Counted from the first letter of the stretch, positions 26,141 through 35,649 are shown. The stretch: DNA of 64,000 nucleotides from Vibrio ezurae NBRC 102218 (GCF_000467185.1 NZ_BATM01000037.1:1-64000); one strand, 5' to 3'. Notes: generated by a model from the letters alone, not told the origin. Numbers and translations are program-made.

Positions 26141-27694
26141 ATGAAAACCATTAAGACCAAACTGGCTGTAGCACTTGCAGTCGCTGGCCTTGCATTTGGC
26201 GCTGCCGCTGCAGATATCAAAGTTGCCTACGATGCTGACCCAGTATCTCTAGATCCACAAGAGCAATTGTCTGGTGGCACACTACAACTTTCTCATATGA
26301 TCTTTGATCCACTAGTACGTTATAAGCAAGATTTATCGTTTGAACCTCGCTTAGCCACTAAGTGGGAGCGCGTCAATGAGACCACTATGCGCTTCACTTT
26401 ACGCCAAGGGGTTAAATTCCACTCTGGTAATACGTTAAGTGCGGATGATGTGGTTTGGACTTTTGACCGTTTACAAGATTCGCCAGACTTTAAAGCCATC
26501 TTTGCCCCGTTTGAAAAAATCGTAAAAGTTGACGATTACACATTTGATCTTGTTTCCAAAGGCGCTTTCCCTCTAGTGCTGCAAACAGCAGCTTACATTT
26601 TCCCAATGGATAGCAAGTTCTACTCAGGTAAAACAGCAGACGGTAAAGATAAATCTGAGATCGTGAAGCACGGTAACTCTTTTGCTTCTACCAACGTATC
26701 AGGTACTGGACCTTTCATCGTTACGTCTCGTGAGCAAGGCGTAAAAGTTGAATTTAAACGCTTTGACGGTTACTGGGATACTGAATCGAAAGGCAACGTA
26801 GATCATCTAACGCTAGTGCCAATCAAAGAAGACGCAACGCGTGTAGCTGCGCTTCTTTCTGGTGGTGTAGATATGATTGCCCCAGTTTCGCCGAATGACC
26901 ACCAACGTGTTGAGTCAGCAAAAGGTGTTGAACTGGTGACTCTGCCAGGTACTCGCCTGATTTCATTCCAGATGAACCAAGAAAGCAACCCAGCATTGAA
27001 AGACGTGCGTGTTCGTCAAGCTATCGTGTATGCCATCAACAACGACGGTATCGCGAAGAAGATCATGAAAGGCTTTGCTACTACAGCAGGTCAGCAAGGT
27101 CCTGAAGGTTACGCAGGCTATGATGCAGAGCTTAAACCTCGCTACGATTTGAAGAAAGCAAAAGCACTCATGAAAGAAGCGGGCTATGAAGATGGTTTTT
27201 CTCTTTCTATGATTGCGCCAAATAACCGTTACGTAAACGATGCAAAAATTGCTCAAGCGGCGGCGGCAATGCTAGCTCGAATCGGTATCCGTGTTGATCT
27301 TAAAACCATGCCTAAAGCGCAATACTGGCCTGAGTTTGATAAGTGTGCAGCAGACATGTTGATGATTGGCTGGCACGCGGATACTGAAGATTCAGCGAAC
27401 TTTTCTGAGTTCCTGACCATGACTCGTAACAAAGAGACGGGTAAAGGTCAGTACAACTGTGGTCACTACTCAAACCCAGAAGTGGACAAGTTAGTTGAAG
27501 CGGCAAACGTAGAAACGGACCCTGCTAAGCGTGCACAAATGCTACAGAAAGTAGAGAAGACTTTATACGATGATGCAGCATACGTTCCTCTACATTGGCA
27601 GAACCTAGCGTGGGGCGCAAAGTCTAACGTTGAGATTAAACCAATCGTGAATGCAATGAACTTCCCTTACTTTGGCGACCTAGTTGTTAAATAA
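26141..27694 (+). CDS. Periplasmic peptide-binding protein, family 5 (DppA/OppA-like)
   Basis: 517 residues. Signal peptide MKTIKTKLAVALAVAGLAFGAAA with cleavage near AAA-ADI. The mature protein opens IKVAYDADPVSLDPQ and has the SBP family 5 signature around DPLVRYKQDLSFEPRLATKWE. Later it has GTGPFIV and a WHADTEDSANF segment. It collects the substrate, probably peptides, and delivers it to the permeases. Strong Shine-Dalgarno AAGGAG. It lies 122 bases after the ATPase gene, so its own promoter or processing is possible. Three hairpins follow it. Confidence 0.93.
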   Translation: MKTIKTKLAVALAVAGLAFGAAAADIKVAYDADPVSLDPQEQLSGGTLQLSHMIFDPLVRYKQDLSFEPRLATKWERVNETTMRFTLRQGVKFHSGNTLSADDVVWTFDRLQDSPDFKAIFAPFEKIVKVDDYTFDLVSKGAFPLVLQTAAYIFPMDSKFYSGKTADGKDKSEIVKHGNSFASTNVSGTGPFIVTSREQGVKVEFKRFDGYWDTESKGNVDHLTLVPIKEDATRVAALLSGGVDMIAPVSPNDHQRVESAKGVELVTLPGTRLISFQMNQESNPALKDVRVRQAIVYAINNDGIAKKIMKGFATTAGQQGPEGYAGYDAELKPRYDLKKAKALMKEAGYEDGFSLSMIAPNNRYVNDAKIAQAAAAMLARIGIRVDLKTMPKAQYWPEFDKCAADMLMIGWHADTEDSANFSEFLTMTRNKETGKGQYNCGHYSNPEVDKLVEAANVETDPAKRAQMLQKVEKTLYDDAAYVPLHWQNLAWGAKSNVEIKPIVNAMNFPYFGDLVVK

Positions 27695-27711
27695 GAAATT
27701 GCACAACGAAA

Positions 27712-27829
27712 AAGGCACGCACTTGTAATTACGTACGTGCCTTGTTGCTAATTAAGTAACGCTTTTAAAAGCGCAGTAATGCGGTTTTCGGTACCTGATC
27801 TTGTTTCAGTCGGATCAGGTACCATTTTT
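27712..27829 (+). terminator. Three tandem hairpins between binding protein and permeases
   Basis: AAGGCACG/CGTGCCTT (27712-27743); palindrome CGCTTTTAAAAGCG (27760-27773); and an 11-bp perfect stem GGTACCTGATC/GATCAGGTACC (27790-27823) with TTTTT (27825-27829). The last is a good intrinsic terminator. Together they should lower permease expression relative to the binding protein and protect its mRNA 3' end. Confidence 0.8.
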
Positions 27830-27870
27830 GAGACTGAAAATTTGTTCGATTGGAAAAAAGGGGCAAAGGA

Positions 27871-28848
27871 ATGTTTTCGTTTCTAGTCAAGCGCCTATAT
27901 CAGGCACTGGTAGTGATGTTTGTGATCAGTTTGGTGGCGTTTGCTATCCAAGATAACCTTGGTGATCCCTTACGTGAGTTAGTTGGTCAGTCGGTTTCAG
28001 AGTCGGAGCGTCAAGCATTACGTGATGATCTGGGTTTGAATGACCCGTTTGTGACTAAATACACCCGCTTTATCACCGCCGCAGTGCAAGGTGATTTAGG
28101 GACTTCATATTTCTTCAAACGCCCAGCTGTGGACGTTATTTTAGATAAATTGATTGCGACGCTAGAACTGGTGTTCGGCGCGACGTTAATCATCATCGTA
28201 TTGTCGATCCCACTTGGTGTTTATTCGGCAATAAATCCCAAAAGTTTGTTTACTAAGTTTGTCATGGCGATGAGCTCGGTAGGTATTTCGATCCCCGTAT
28301 TCCTGACGGCAATTATGCTGATGTATATCTTCTCTATCACCTTAGGGTGGCTACCGTCTTATGGGCGAGGGGAGACAGCCAATGTCCTCGGCTGGGAGTC
28401 AGGTTTCTTTACCAAAGATGGTTTGCAGCACTTAATTCTGCCGTGTATTTCTTTGGCATCAATCATGCTTCCTCTATTTATTCGTTTGGTGCGCTCAGAG
28501 ATGCTAGAGGTACTAAGCTCGGAATACATTAAATTTGGTAAGGCGAAAGGCCTGCCACTTAAGAAAATTCATTATCAACATGCTTTAAAAAATACCCTGT
28601 TACCTGTACTGACCGTCGGTGGTGTACAGATTGGTACTATGGTGGCGTATACCATTTTAACTGAGACGGTATTTCAGTGGCCAGGTACTGGCTTCTTATT
28701 CTTAGAAGCGATCAACCGCGTCGATACTCCATTGATTACCGCTTACGTTATTTTTGTTGGGCTTATCTTTGTTGTCACCAACACCATAGTGGATTTGCTG
28801 TACGGATTAATTAACCCAACCGTCAACATTACAGGTAAAGGAGCATAA
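27871..28848 (+). CDS. ABC importer permease 1 (DppB-like)
   Basis: 325 residues, six membrane helices. N-terminal signature FLVKRLYQALVVMFVISLVAF. The EAA motif that contacts the ATPase is SSEYIKFGKAKGLPLKKI, and the family also has the region around LTETVFQWPGTG. ATG 27871 has AAGGGG seven bases upstream; a TTG 21 bases earlier is in frame but less likely. Two bases separate it from the second permease. Confidence 0.92.
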   Translation: MFSFLVKRLYQALVVMFVISLVAFAIQDNLGDPLRELVGQSVSESERQALRDDLGLNDPFVTKYTRFITAAVQGDLGTSYFFKRPAVDVILDKLIATLELVFGATLIIIVLSIPLGVYSAINPKSLFTKFVMAMSSVGISIPVFLTAIMLMYIFSITLGWLPSYGRGETANVLGWESGFFTKDGLQHLILPCISLASIMLPLFIRLVRSEMLEVLSSEYIKFGKAKGLPLKKIHYQHALKNTLLPVLTVGGVQIGTMVAYTILTETVFQWPGTGFLFLEAINRVDTPLITAYVIFVGLIFVVTNTIVDLLYGLINPTVNITGKGA

Positions 28849-28850
28849 TC

Positions 28851-29789
28851 ATGGAACAGACAGCACAAGCTCCCACTCGTTGGCAGCGTTTTAAAAACTC
28901 AGATATTGTTTACTATTTCGTGCGCGACAAAGTCGCCATGTTCTCGGCGTTTGTTTTTGCCTGCTTTTTAGTCGCGGCTATCGCGGCACCGTTAATTTCA
29001 CCCACTAATCCTTATGATTTGACCTCCATTGATATTATGGACTCAGAGTTACCGCCATCTTGGATGGACGGTGGTGAAGAACACTTCATATTGGGCACCG
29101 ATGAGCAGGGACGTGATATTTTCTCGACCATTTTATATGGCTCAAGATTGTCTCTCACTATTGGCTTTTTAGCCGTTGGTCTACAGCTGATCTTAGGCAT
29201 AGTAATTGGTTTGTCTGCGGGCTATTTTGGTGGTCGCATCGACAGCTTCCTAATGCGCTTTGCCGATGTGCAGTTGTCGTTTTCGACTATGATGGTGGCA
29301 ATTATTGTCTCCGCCATTTTCAAAGCCAGCTTTGGTAGTGCGTTTTACAGTGAGTATGCGGTGATCATGCTGGTGGTGATTATTGGTGTCGCGGAATGGC
29401 CTCAATATGCTCGTACTATTCGCGCCTCAGTATTAGCTGAGAAGAAGAAAGAGTACGTAGAAGCGGCTCGCGTGATGGGCTTTAAAGCACCACGCATCAT
29501 GTTCCGCCATATTCTTCCGAACTGTTTGTCACCGATTTTGGTTATCTCAACGGTGCAGATTGCCAACGCCATAATGTCAGAAGCGGCGCTGTCCTTCTTA
29601 GGTTTAGGGCTTCCCGTTGATCAGCCATCATTAGGGGCGTTGATCAGCACTGGCTTTAACTACATTTTCTCGGGCGCTTGGTGGATTACCGCCTTCCCAG
29701 GTATTGTACTAGTGACCTTAGTGTTGGTGATTAACCTGCTTGGTGACTGGCTACGTGATGTATTTAACCCGAAATTGTATAAAGGTTAA
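28851..29789 (+). CDS. ABC importer permease 2 (DppC-like)
   Basis: 312 residues. The N terminus has the OppC-type helix DKVAMFSAFVFACFLVAAIA. The periplasmic loop contains HFILGTDEQGRDIFSTILYGSR, the classic DppC signature. The EAA loop is KEYVEAARVMGFKAPRI, and near the end comes EAALSFLGLGLP. It pairs with permease 1 to form the channel. A strong terminator closes the operon. Confidence 0.93.
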   Translation: MEQTAQAPTRWQRFKNSDIVYYFVRDKVAMFSAFVFACFLVAAIAAPLISPTNPYDLTSIDIMDSELPPSWMDGGEEHFILGTDEQGRDIFSTILYGSRLSLTIGFLAVGLQLILGIVIGLSAGYFGGRIDSFLMRFADVQLSFSTMMVAIIVSAIFKASFGSAFYSEYAVIMLVVIIGVAEWPQYARTIRASVLAEKKKEYVEAARVMGFKAPRIMFRHILPNCLSPILVISTVQIANAIMSEAALSFLGLGLPVDQPSLGALISTGFNYIFSGAWWITAFPGIVLVTLVLVINLLGDWLRDVFNPKLYKG

Positions 29790-29816
29790 TACCTAACTTA
29801 AATCCTAATTTGATTT

Positions 29817-29861
29817 AAAAATAAGCGCTCAATGCTATGTATTGAGCGCTTATTTTTTCAG
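29817..29861 (+). terminator. Terminator of the ABC importer operon
   Basis: A 16-bp stem AAAATAAGCGCTCAAT/ATTGAGCGCTTATTTT with a 7-nt loop and T run. Confidence 0.93.
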
Positions 29862-29972
29862 CCAATTTTCGATCTGTGTAACAGAGCATTAGAGATGCAT
29901 TGGCGAATAACTCAACACTCGACTAACCTTTCGGAAGTGATTGATTTAACGGGTGAGAGGGTTGTAAGCAAA

Positions 29973-30383
29973 GTGAAGCCAATAACATTACCTCTGTTTT
30001 ACAGCATTGCGTTGTTACTTACCTGCGGCAGTGTCCAAGCAAGCAACTTCTTATGTTCGGCAACTCAAGAGTCCTTTGATAAGCCCGCATTGCTAGGAGA
30101 AGAGTGCCCGATAGGGGTGTCTCTATGGGGTAAAAGCAAACCCATTTATGCTAAATCCACCTTCTGGATCCAATGTGGATTTTTCCCCGAAGAACTCACC
30201 TTAGAACAAGTCAATCAAATCTACCCCAATGTCTCATCTTCTATTTGGAACAAAGCCGAAAAGAAAGGCAAACGCTGTTTAATCGGCCCATACGATGACT
30301 TTGCTCAAGCCAGTCTTGAGGTGACTCAATTGAGAACCGTCAGTGGTTTTGAGAAGTCGTTTATTCGGGAAGTGGAGAAGTAG
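29973..30383 (+). CDS. Exported SPOR-domain protein
   Basis: 136 residues from the GTG chosen here, which gives a clean signal peptide (KPITLPLFYSIALLLTCGSVQA, cleaved before SNF). The C-terminal ~75 residues look like a SPOR domain, the fold that binds denuded peptidoglycan at division sites: FWIQCGFFPEELTLEQV, a central IGPYDDFAQASLEV and a final REV strand. GAGAGG lies 11 bases before the GTG. The frame is open further upstream (ATG 29894, 29832), but those starts would bury the signal peptide. Two cysteines in the mature part may pair. Confidence 0.72.
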   Translation: MKPITLPLFYSIALLLTCGSVQASNFLCSATQESFDKPALLGEECPIGVSLWGKSKPIYAKSTFWIQCGFFPEELTLEQVNQIYPNVSSSIWNKAEKKGKRCLIGPYDDFAQASLEVTQLRTVSGFEKSFIREVEK

Positions 30384-30493
30384 ATAAATCGAACATCGGC
30401 AATAAAAAGGAAGTGGAAGTGCCCGTTTTTTGCCGATGTGATTGATGAGAAAAAGTATTGCCCTTGAATTTAAATATGCCCATCTTTGGGGAG
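30384..30493. other. Junction between SPOR gene and accessory cassette
   Basis: Stem ACATCGGCAA/TTGCCGATGT (30393-30402/30430-30439) with a 27-nt loop. It lacks a clear T tract in either direction. It lies between converging genes. Confidence 0.4.
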
Positions 30494-31231
30494 TTATAAT
30501 TTAACCTTAAACTCTTCATACTCACTTGGTACACCACAAAAAATAACGTCGTCATTTTTAATGAGGTGATAATGAATATCTCGTCCCTTTTCAATGAGGT
30601 GGTTGTATAAAGGAGCAATGTAAAGCTCTCCTTTCTCCCACTCACTTTGAGGTTTGGCGAGATAATTCTCATACGCATCTAAATAATCTTCGATGTGTTT
30701 GAAATGATATAGCCCCGTACTGCACAGGTTTGAGATTGGTTTTTTTTCTGCTGTTAGCACCACTTTGGTTGAATCAGCAGAACTAGGCTTAGCAAATGAC
30801 CAGTTTGGCCCTTCACCTTTAAATACTTCTAGATAACCATCAGAGCACTCACTGACTTTTGGCAAAATGAACTCTGGTCTGAATGTATCGATATTAAAGA
30901 CCGTTATTGAGCCTGAGTATTCAACGCCTTGTGCTTTTAGCTTCTCCAAACCTAAAGTTACGGTTTCAGCTTGGCCTCGTGTATCAATGTCTAGCGCAAC
31001 AATATGGAACTGTTTAATTCCCATTTCTATAGCTTTATCTTTGACGAAATCAGGAGTGTCAAAAACGTTTTTCACAATAAATAGAAAGGGTTGCGAAGAA
31101 AAATAAGCTTTGAAACTGTCAACTGAATGTTCAAATAGTGTTTTTCCATGAGCTTCTAACATGTACTTAGGTTTTGTATAGCCAGCTTTGAAAAAACGCG
31201 AGCTCATGCCCGCCATAGGAATAACGATCAC
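30494..31231 (-). CDS. Sugar-phosphate-type nucleotidyltransferase
   Basis: 245 residues. A GT-A-fold NTP transferase: VIPMAGMSSRFFKAGYTKPKYML (3-25) has the nucleotide-binding G-x-x-S/T-R and catalytic Lys. A D-x-D-like element is in VFNIDTFRP, and a product-binding region follows. It should couple a nucleotide to a phosphorylated sugar or small molecule. The substrate is unknown. It is the last gene of a three-gene minus-strand unit and overlaps the fusion gene by four bases (ATGA). Base content is AT-rich, suggesting acquisition. Confidence 0.8.
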   Translation of the reverse strand: MIVIPMAGMSSRFFKAGYTKPKYMLEAHGKTLFEHSVDSFKAYFSSQPFLFIVKNVFDTPDFVKDKAIEMGIKQFHIVALDIDTRGQAETVTLGLEKLKAQGVEYSGSITVFNIDTFRPEFILPKVSECSDGYLEVFKGEGPNWSFAKPSSADSTKVVLTAEKKPISNLCSTGLYHFKHIEDYLDAYENYLAKPQSEWEKGELYIAPLYNHLIEKGRDIHYHLIKNDDVIFCGVPSEYEEFKVKL

Positions 31232-32814
31232 TGTTCTAACCTCACTAGAATTTGATGGAGACGGAATGCGTTGGCAAATAATGCTTGCTGACGTTTTTTA
31301 TCATCAGCATGCAGAGGCAGCATTGAAAGAAATAACTGAATTTGCATAGCGTAAAGGTTGTGAGCTGTTACATTAAACTTCTTAGTGATTAATTCTATAA
31401 AGGATCGCTGAGTTTCTTTATGCTGCTTCTCTTCAGCAATATCAAAGTGAATGTGTTGACCTTCAATTTTGACCATGTAGTAGCCGGCAATAATCCAATC
31501 ATAAAGACCCAAAATAGAATGACTTAGTTTTGCAAGGTCATAGCGGATATCCCCAAACAGAGATTGCTCATCACTCGGCGTGATTCCTCTTGGGTCAATC
31601 GCTTTTACTTTACCTGCTCTAAAGTCATATAGAATGTTGCTAAAACAGAAGTCACCATGTAAAACGGAATCTTGCTCTTCCTGTAACGGTAGATGCTTAT
31701 GGCTTTCTTCTAGCAAGTCATTGATTGATAGTGGTGCAGAGTGATTGATATGCCACTTTTGATCTAAAGTGATGTTTTGAACTCGGCAATATTCTTCTAA
31801 GCGCTGCTTGGTTTTATCCGTGAATAATTGCTCTAAAGAATTACCACTGTCGTTATTTGGTGCTTTAATTTCTTTACAAAGAGACAAAAACTCAACGCAA
31901 CTTGTCAGTATTTGGGTCCAAATATGGCAAGGAAGTTTAGAAAATACGAAGAGCTCATTTAAGGCTGTAAGGTGTAAATATTCCAAGCGGTATGACGTTT
32001 TACCGTCTTCAAATTTTGAGCCAAGATATTGAGGTATATTCCCTCTTAGTTCGTAGGGCAGTTTTGCAAACCAGTTGGCTTCTGCCGCTATCTTCGCGTC
32101 TTTCGTGCTTGATTTTTCTACCCACTTTGAGGTGATGGTGAGTTTATTGAAGGCTCTTTGTGTCGTAAATTCTGCTTTTGAATCGTAATAGGTATTTACG
32201 TGACCAAAATCTAACCAATGATTTGATTCTACAGTCGTAAGGCCAATGCCTTTTTGGTAGAGGTTTAAGCCCTTAATAAAGTCCCATTCACTCTGAGTGA
32301 TATTTTTGATCAACTCTCTAGGGTTGCTGAACTTAAAATAACCATCGATGACTTTTTGCGGTTCAGAACTCTCTAGTGAATCGCGATTGGTTAGCCAGTG
32401 ACTTTTATCACCGCTTAGCGTTGCCCAGTTGTAGCTGCCTTTTGCAATCGAAATACTGGCGATGTCATCGCCAACCGGTAAACTTTGATACAGAGTATCT
32501 CCGTAAAGGATGTGCAAAGGTTTATTCAGACTGTGTTCGGAGATATTGACGGCAGCGACTAAAGAGGCTCCGAGACTTAATCCATCAGGAATACGCAGTA
32601 GAGTCGTGTTGTGAGCCTCTAGCCAAGCTTGATCTATGGCTGAAACCTCAAAGGAATCAGGTACCGATAAGAAAACATCTAGATTATCTGCTGCTAGGGC
32701 AACTTGGTGTTGAAAAAGTCGTTTATTTCCCAGTGGTAGAAAGCTTGGTGGGATCTTTCCAAATTCAGACTCTAGTTCTTGGCCTACATAGGCTCCTGAC
32801 ATAATTAAGAACAT
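31228..32814 (-). CDS. Two-domain protein: nucleotidyltransferase-like plus APH-type kinase
   Basis: 528 residues. Residues ~1-230 look like a nucleotidyltransferase: PPSFLPLGNKRLFQHQV (22-38), LYGDTLYQSL (the GD of the family) and WLDFGHVNTYYDSK. However, the usual GxGxRxxP loop before it is replaced by SGAYVGQELESEF, so this half may be inactive or altered. Residues ~250-528 look like an aminoglycoside/choline-kinase-type phosphotransferase: the catalytic loop is HGDFCFSNILYD and the metal site is IDPRG. It could phosphorylate a small molecule that the next enzyme activates. It overlaps both neighbours (4 and 10 bases). Confidence 0.75.
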   Translation of the reverse strand: MFLIMSGAYVGQELESEFGKIPPSFLPLGNKRLFQHQVALAADNLDVFLSVPDSFEVSAIDQAWLEAHNTTLLRIPDGLSLGASLVAAVNISEHSLNKPLHILYGDTLYQSLPVGDDIASISIAKGSYNWATLSGDKSHWLTNRDSLESSEPQKVIDGYFKFSNPRELIKNITQSEWDFIKGLNLYQKGIGLTTVESNHWLDFGHVNTYYDSKAEFTTQRAFNKLTITSKWVEKSSTKDAKIAAEANWFAKLPYELRGNIPQYLGSKFEDGKTSYRLEYLHLTALNELFVFSKLPCHIWTQILTSCVEFLSLCKEIKAPNNDSGNSLEQLFTDKTKQRLEEYCRVQNITLDQKWHINHSAPLSINDLLEESHKHLPLQEEQDSVLHGDFCFSNILYDFRAGKVKAIDPRGITPSDEQSLFGDIRYDLAKLSHSILGLYDWIIAGYYMVKIEGQHIHFDIAEEKQHKETQRSFIELITKKFNVTAHNLYAMQIQLFLSMLPLHADDKKRQQALFANAFRLHQILVRLEQ

Positions 32815-33185
32815 TGTTTATCAGCCTCAAACAATTGATTAATCTCATCGTAGCTTAAGTTAGCAAATTCCGAAGGTCTGACTGCACGATCATCGATATA
32901 GAAACCATCGTGTCCACACCATGGCTTTCCAACAATGATTTCATCGTAGGGAACATTATGTTTATCAAGCCATTCGGTGATGATAGGTAAAGTATGAATA
33001 TTGATCTTACCTACATTCCCCTCGTAAGTTCGCATATTTCTTGCTGTCGATATGACAATTTCGAACCCTTGTTCTTTATAGTGACGAACTTGTTCGATGA
33101 CATCTAATCTAGGTAGAACATTCTTATAATCTGAGGTATTTGCTTGGGTTAGCGTTCCATCAAGATCTAAAATTAATTTTTTCAT
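32805..33185 (-). CDS. Small HAD phosphatase (capsule-biosynthesis type)
   Basis: 126 residues from ATG 33185. It opens with HAD motif I LILDLDGTLTQ (4-14); motif II is STARNMRTYEGN, then a lysine in VGKPWCGHDGFYIDDRAV with the motif IV acids. There is no cap domain. Similar small HAD proteins occur in capsule and surface-polysaccharide clusters. The open frame extends 12 codons upstream but without Shine-Dalgarno support. It is the first gene of the minus-strand three-gene unit. Confidence 0.78.
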   Translation of the reverse strand: MKKLILDLDGTLTQANTSDYKNVLPRLDVIEQVRHYKEQGFEIVISTARNMRTYEGNVGKINIHTLPIITEWLDKHNVPYDEIIVGKPWCGHDGFYIDDRAVRPSEFANLSYDEINQLFEADKQCS

Positions 33186-33233
33186 AATAGATATACGGTA
33201 GGCTGAGGTATAGGCGGACAATTTACCATAGAT

Positions 33234-33255
33234 AAGGGGCTTATTAGCCCTTTTT
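33234..33255 (+). terminator. Orphan plus-strand terminator
   Basis: Stem AAGGGGCT/AGCCCTTT with loop TATT and TTTTT after it. No plus-strand gene lies before it within 2.8 kb. The nearest is the SPOR gene on the other side of the cassette. Confidence 0.6.
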
Positions 33256-33323
33256 ATGTGCGTTATGTTTACCTAAGCACTTAAATGATGTGTTGTTGAA
33301 GTAACGAATATCACTCTAATATA

Positions 33324-33355
33324 AAAAACGCCTGATGAATATTATCAGGCGTTTT
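33324..33355. terminator. Terminator of gor
   Basis: A 12-bp stem AAAACGCCTGAT/ATCAGGCGTTTT with A/T runs on both sides, 50 bases past the gor stop. Confidence 0.88.
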
Positions 33356-33406
33356 ATTCTTAAATATACCAACCTAAAATTGGGCTGGCGCAGACGCAAA
33401 GCGTCA

Positions 33407-34762
33407 TTATCTCATGGTCACAAACTCTTCCGAGCCCGTTGGATGGATTGCGACTACGGCATCAAAGTCAGCCTTAGTTGCGCCCATCTTCATTGCGACT
33501 GCAAAGCCTTGAATCATTTCATCAACAGTGAAACCAATGCCGTGTAGGCCAACAACTTGTTCATTGTCGCCAGCACAGACCAGTTTCATTTTGCATGGTT
33601 GACGGTGCTTAGTGACAGCTGAATACATAGCGGTAAAGCCAGAGGTGTATACCTTAACTTTGTCTTCGCCGTATTGCTCGATGGCTTGTTGCTCAGTAAG
33701 ACCGATAGTACCGATTGGTGGGTGGCTAAATACCACGGTAGGGACTAGGTTATAGTCCATTTTGGCTTCTGGTTTGTTGTTAAACAAACGCTCAGAAAGT
33801 TGACGGCCCGCTTTTACTGCTACTGGTGTTAGTTCAATACCGCCTTCCATGATGTCGCCAACGCAGTACACGCCTTTAACATTGGTTTGTTGGTATTCGT
33901 CAACTTTGATGTAGCCACGCTCGTTGGTTGCTACGCCAGTATTGCTTAGGTTGATCGCATCCGTTGCTGGGTGACGACCAATCGCCCAGATAAGTTGGTC
34001 TACATTGTGGCTGCTGCCGTTTTCTAGGTGCAGAGTTAAACTGCCGTCCGCTTCTTTAACCACTTCTTTAGGTACAGAGTGTGTATGCAGCGTTGGACCT
34101 TCTGCGGCCATGACTTCTGTTAGGGTATCGATGATCATTGGGTCAAAGCTACGTAGAGGAGACTCTTTACGTACAAACAGATCAGTTTGAGTGCCCAGAG
34201 CACTTAATACGCCTGCGATTTCTACGGCAATGTAGCCTGCGCCAACAACCGCAACACGTTTTGGTTGTTCGTTTAATTCAAAGAAACCGTTTGAGTCGAT
34301 GCCGTACTCAGCACCTGGAATGTTAGGGATAGTCGGGCGACCACCCACGGCAATCAGGATATGATCAGCGGTGTATTGTGTACCGTCTACTTCAACAGTT
34401 TTTGCATCAACGAATTTAGCAAAACCTTTGATGACATTTACTTTGTTGTTGCCCAATACGCGGTCATAAGATTGATGAATGCGACCGATGTATGCTTGAC
34501 GGCTTTCGATAAGTTTTGACCAGTTGAAGCTTTTTAGCTCAACGTCAAAGCCGTAATCTTCAGCGTAAAGATTGATAGCTTCGGCGACTTGAGCGCCGTG
34601 CCACATTACTTTTTTAGGCACACAACCTACGTTGACACAGGTGCCACCAAGGTCTTTTGCTTCGATAAGAGCAACTTTGGCTCCATACATAGATGCACGG
34701 TTTGCTGATGCAATGCCACCGCTACCACCACCAATACAGATATAGTCAAAGTGAGTTGTCAT
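33407..34762 (-). CDS. gor: Glutathione-disulfide reductase
   Basis: 451 residues. FAD site [18 protein letters not shown] (6-23), redox-active pair Cys42/Cys47 in [14 protein letters not shown] site [13 protein letters not shown], and the C-terminal HPTGSEE with the active-site His/Glu. It keeps glutathione reduced in the cytoplasm. ATG 34762 follows GGAGAACTTA; the longer open frame runs into rlmJ and lacks support. Order gor-rlmJ-prlC-rsmJ matches E. coli. Confidence 0.96.
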   Translation of the reverse strand: MTTHFDYICIGGGSGGIASANRASMYGAKVALIEAKDLGGTCVNVGCVPKKVMWHGAQVAEAINLYAEDYGFDVELKSFNWSKLIESRQAYIGRIHQSYDRVLGNNKVNVIKGFAKFVDAKTVEVDGTQYTADHILIAVGGRPTIPNIPGAEYGIDSNGFFELNEQPKRVAVVGAGYIAVEIAGVLSALGTQTDLFVRKESPLRSFDPMIIDTLTEVMAAEGPTLHTHSVPKEVVKEADGSLTLHLENGSSHNVDQLIWAIGRHPATDAINLSNTGVATNERGYIKVDEYQQTNVKGVYCVGDIMEGGIELTPVAVKAGRQLSERLFNNKPEAKMDYNLVPTVVFSHPPIGTIGLTEQQAIEQYGEDKVKVYTSGFTAMYSAVTKHRQPCKMKLVCAGDNEQVVGLHGIGFTVDEMIQGFAVAMKMGATKADFDAVVAIHPTGSEEFVTMR

Positions 34763-34809
34763 TAAGTTCTCCAGAATTTTTATAATCTTTATCGTTATAT
34801 TGGGTGAAT

Positions 34810-35649
34810 TTATTCGGGTACAACCCATTCCACCTTAAAATGCCCTGTCGCAGGGGCGATCGCTTGCTTCAATACTGGTAACAGAGCTCGCATTTGGCTT
34901 TCTAGCTTCCATGGCGGGTTGATCACTATCATGCCTGATGCTGTCATGCCGCGCTCGTTAGTATCAGGAGATACCCCAAGCTCTATTTGCAATATATTTC
35001 GAATGCCTAGGCCTTCCAGACCTTTTAGCATGTCGTCGATATCGTAGCGATTGACTACAGGATACCAGATTGCATAAATGCCTGTTGCCCAACGCTTATA
35101 ACTTTGCGCGATAGCTTGTACTACATCGCGATATTCTTTTGCCAGTTCATAAGGAGGATCGATAAGTACCAGTCCACGACGTTCCTTGGGTGGTAAGCTG
35201 GCTTTTAGGCGAGCAAAGCCATCGTCTTTAAACATGCGAACTTGACGGTCACGATGAAATTCCTGTAGCAGTAACGGAAAGTCGCTTGGGTGTAGCTCAG
35301 TGAGAACCATACGGTCGTCACGGCGAATTTGTGCACGAGCCACACGAGGAGAGCCAGGATAGTATCTCAGCTCGTCACCGTCGTTTAGGGTGCGAATTGA
35401 ATCAAGATAACTGGTGAGCTCTTCAGGTAGATCACTTTGTTGCCAAAGTTTGGCGATGCCTTGTTTGTATTCACCGGTTTTTTCTGACCATTCATGGGTC
35501 AAGTCGTAACGACCTACACCAGAATGAGTATCGTGATAGACGAAAGGCTTGTCTTTCTGCTTTAAGGCGTCAAGTATAAGGCTTTGAACAATGTGTTTTA
35601 CCACGTCTGCATGATTTCCAGCATGAAAGCTGTGACGGTAGCTGAGCAA
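34810..35649 (-). CDS. rlmJ: 23S rRNA adenine-2030 N6-methyltransferase
   Basis: 279 residues, against 280 in E. coli. It methylates A2030 of 23S r[21 protein letters not shown] (2-19) is the family opening, [11 protein letters not shown] the SAM region, and [12 protein letters not shown] holds the DPPY catalytic motif. Start is a TTG with GGGAG five bases upstream, giving the same first residues as E. coli RlmJ. Another TTG at 35661 is in frame but overlaps the Shine-Dalgarno. Divergent from prlC. Confidence 0.94.
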   Translation of the reverse strand: MLSYRHSFHAGNHADVVKHIVQSLILDALKQKDKPFVYHDTHSGVGRYDLTHEWSEKTGEYKQGIAKLWQQSDLPEELTSYLDSIRTLNDGDELRYYPGSPRVARAQIRRDDRMVLTELHPSDFPLLLQEFHRDRQVRMFKDDGFARLKASLPPKERRGLVLIDPPYELAKEYRDVVQAIAQSYKRWATGIYAIWYPVVNRYDIDDMLKGLEGLGIRNILQIELGVSPDTNERGMTASGMIVINPPWKLESQMRALLPVLKQAIAPATGHFKVEWVVPE

